Of a stretch of DNA of 6,829 bases, positions 6,199 through 6,829 are shown piece after piece. Under the pieces are notes generated by a model. The model made no database searches and was not told the DNA's origin. It worked only from the letters and a program-made list of their open reading frames with translations. The position numbers and the translations under genes are program-made. Every line of letters begins with the position of its first letter. The first letter of the stretch is position 1. Source of the DNA: Saprospiraceae bacterium (GTDB lineage: Bacteria; Bacteroidota; Bacteroidia; Chitinophagales; Saprospiraceae); the NCBI GenBank assembly GCA_007134625.1, contig SLKL01000365.1:1-6829 (forward strand), in the 5' to 3' direction.

Positions 6199-6829
6199 TT
6201 ATGGGCAAGCACTAAGGTAAACCCGAATATAAGGCACTTGGCGTTGATTTTCATTCCTGTATACCGGAATAGTGCTACGCCCCCATTCGCCTCCATCCTT
6301 TTTGCTCCACATTTGTAGTTCTTGATCGTCATCAATTGCTGTCAATCCTATTGTAGGAGCGTAGAATGCCATTGCTTCTGGACTGTGATGAAGTTGATAT
6401 AAATTTTCTTCAAAACTTAATCTCTCCACAGCCACTAAAATCCCATATGTGGATGTAAAAACATTGTAATCTCTCAAATCTATTCTTATCGGTCGCCTCG
6501 ATCTAAATCTTGGTAATCTGACAATTAGATTCTGCTGAAGCAGATCTTTAGATGGCATTCCAAGCCTATTAAGGGAGTATATTCTCACGCGAAAATTTCC
6601 CCTTTTAAAACTTCGGTTAATTGCCATTACTTCAATTTCCATTATCTGATGGTCAGGCGGGACCATTAAGGATAAACCTACTTGCGAACTAAATTTAATT
6701 GGCGAATTCAAATTTGAAGAAATACTACTTTCCAGTTCAACACCCCATGCTTCAACATTATCATCACAGGGTGTAACTGTTAGTTCATCCAAATCATAGA
6801 CCAATCTTTCCATTTTAACTCTGAAAAAA
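6199..6829 (-). CDS. Paralog B: C-terminal part of a secreted protein related to A, cut by the right edge
   Basis: The frame is open to the right edge. The codons before the first ATG (6811-6813) read FFRVK and align with paralog A (WEVGLIPKAYVLPEIFIT against FRVKMERLVYDLDELTVT), so that ATG is internal and the true start is outside the window. The visible 209 residues show the same C-terminal domain as A: FRVRIYSLNRLGMPSKDLL, then IDLRDYNVFTSTYGILVAVERL, then a tail GGEWGRSTIP with QVPYIRVYLSACP. By comparison with A, the missing N-terminus should hold a signal peptide and a CarboxypepD_reg-like domain. The domain pattern (FR-IY-LN-G-P followed by IDL-Y) recurs in exported Bacteroidota proteins that I know only as hypothetical. 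No catalytic residues stand out. It is the upstream gene of a likely two-gene unit with A. Confidence 0.75.
   Translation of the reverse strand, partial: FFRVKMERLVYDLDELTVTPCDDNVEAWGVELESSISSNLNSPIKFSSQVGLSLMVPPDHQIMEIEVMAINRSFKRGNFRVRIYSLNRLGMPSKDLLQQNLIVRLPRFRSRRPIRIDLRDYNVFTSTYGILVAVERLSFEENLYQLHHSPEAMAFYAPTIGLTAIDDDQELQMWSKKDGGEWGRSTIPVYRNENQRQVPYIRVYLSACP

Noticed and set aside
6199..6813. Paralog B as a complete 204-aa protein starting at the ATG at 6813
   Set aside because: The frame stays open upstream to the edge, and the upstream codons align with paralog A, so this Met is internal.

Overview
The window looks like chromosomal DNA from a member of the Bacteroidota. Four things point there: an E1 2-oxoacid dehydrogenase with alpha and beta chains fused in one polypeptide, a DUF5606-type protein, a secreted protein ending in a type IX secretion (T9SS) type A sorting domain, and AT-rich leaders that lack Shine-Dalgarno sequences but carry matches to the Bacteroidota -7 box TAnnTTTG. 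I cannot place it more precisely.

Left part (1-2549, + strand). A probable promoter at 65-96 drives a two-gene operon: the fused E1alpha/E1beta subunit of a branched-chain-type 2-oxoacid dehydrogenase complex, then, 2 bases after its stop, a small DUF5606-like protein of unknown function. No E2 or E3 gene is in view. A short minus-strand frame runs off the left edge and may be the start of another gene.

Convergent intergenic region (2550-2924). It holds a 28-bp perfect palindrome followed by a T-run on the minus strand, read as the terminator of the secreted-protein gene. It also holds a 108-bp MITE-like element with 18-bp terminal inverted repeats and a perfect 6-bp direct repeat (ATTTAT) on both sides, ending 7 bp from that gene's stop codon.

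Right part (2925-6829, minus strand). First comes a 537-aa exported protein with a T9SS sorting domain. Beyond it lie a short signal peptide plus carboxypeptidase-like regulatory domain remnant, a gene-free stretch with a large imperfect inverted repeat, and two tandem paralogous genes (A at 5312-6184, B running off the right edge). A carries an in-frame TGA. Reading past that stop in the same frame gives 41 more residues that match the C-terminus of B, so A appears to be a recently interrupted gene rather than a naturally shorter one. Together with the remnant at 4736-4951, this suggests a small family of secreted proteins undergoing duplication and decay.

I see no defence system, CRISPR array, tRNA, rRNA or transposase gene. 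The most notable items are the hidden C-terminus of A, the MITE with its target duplication, and the large inverted repeat.
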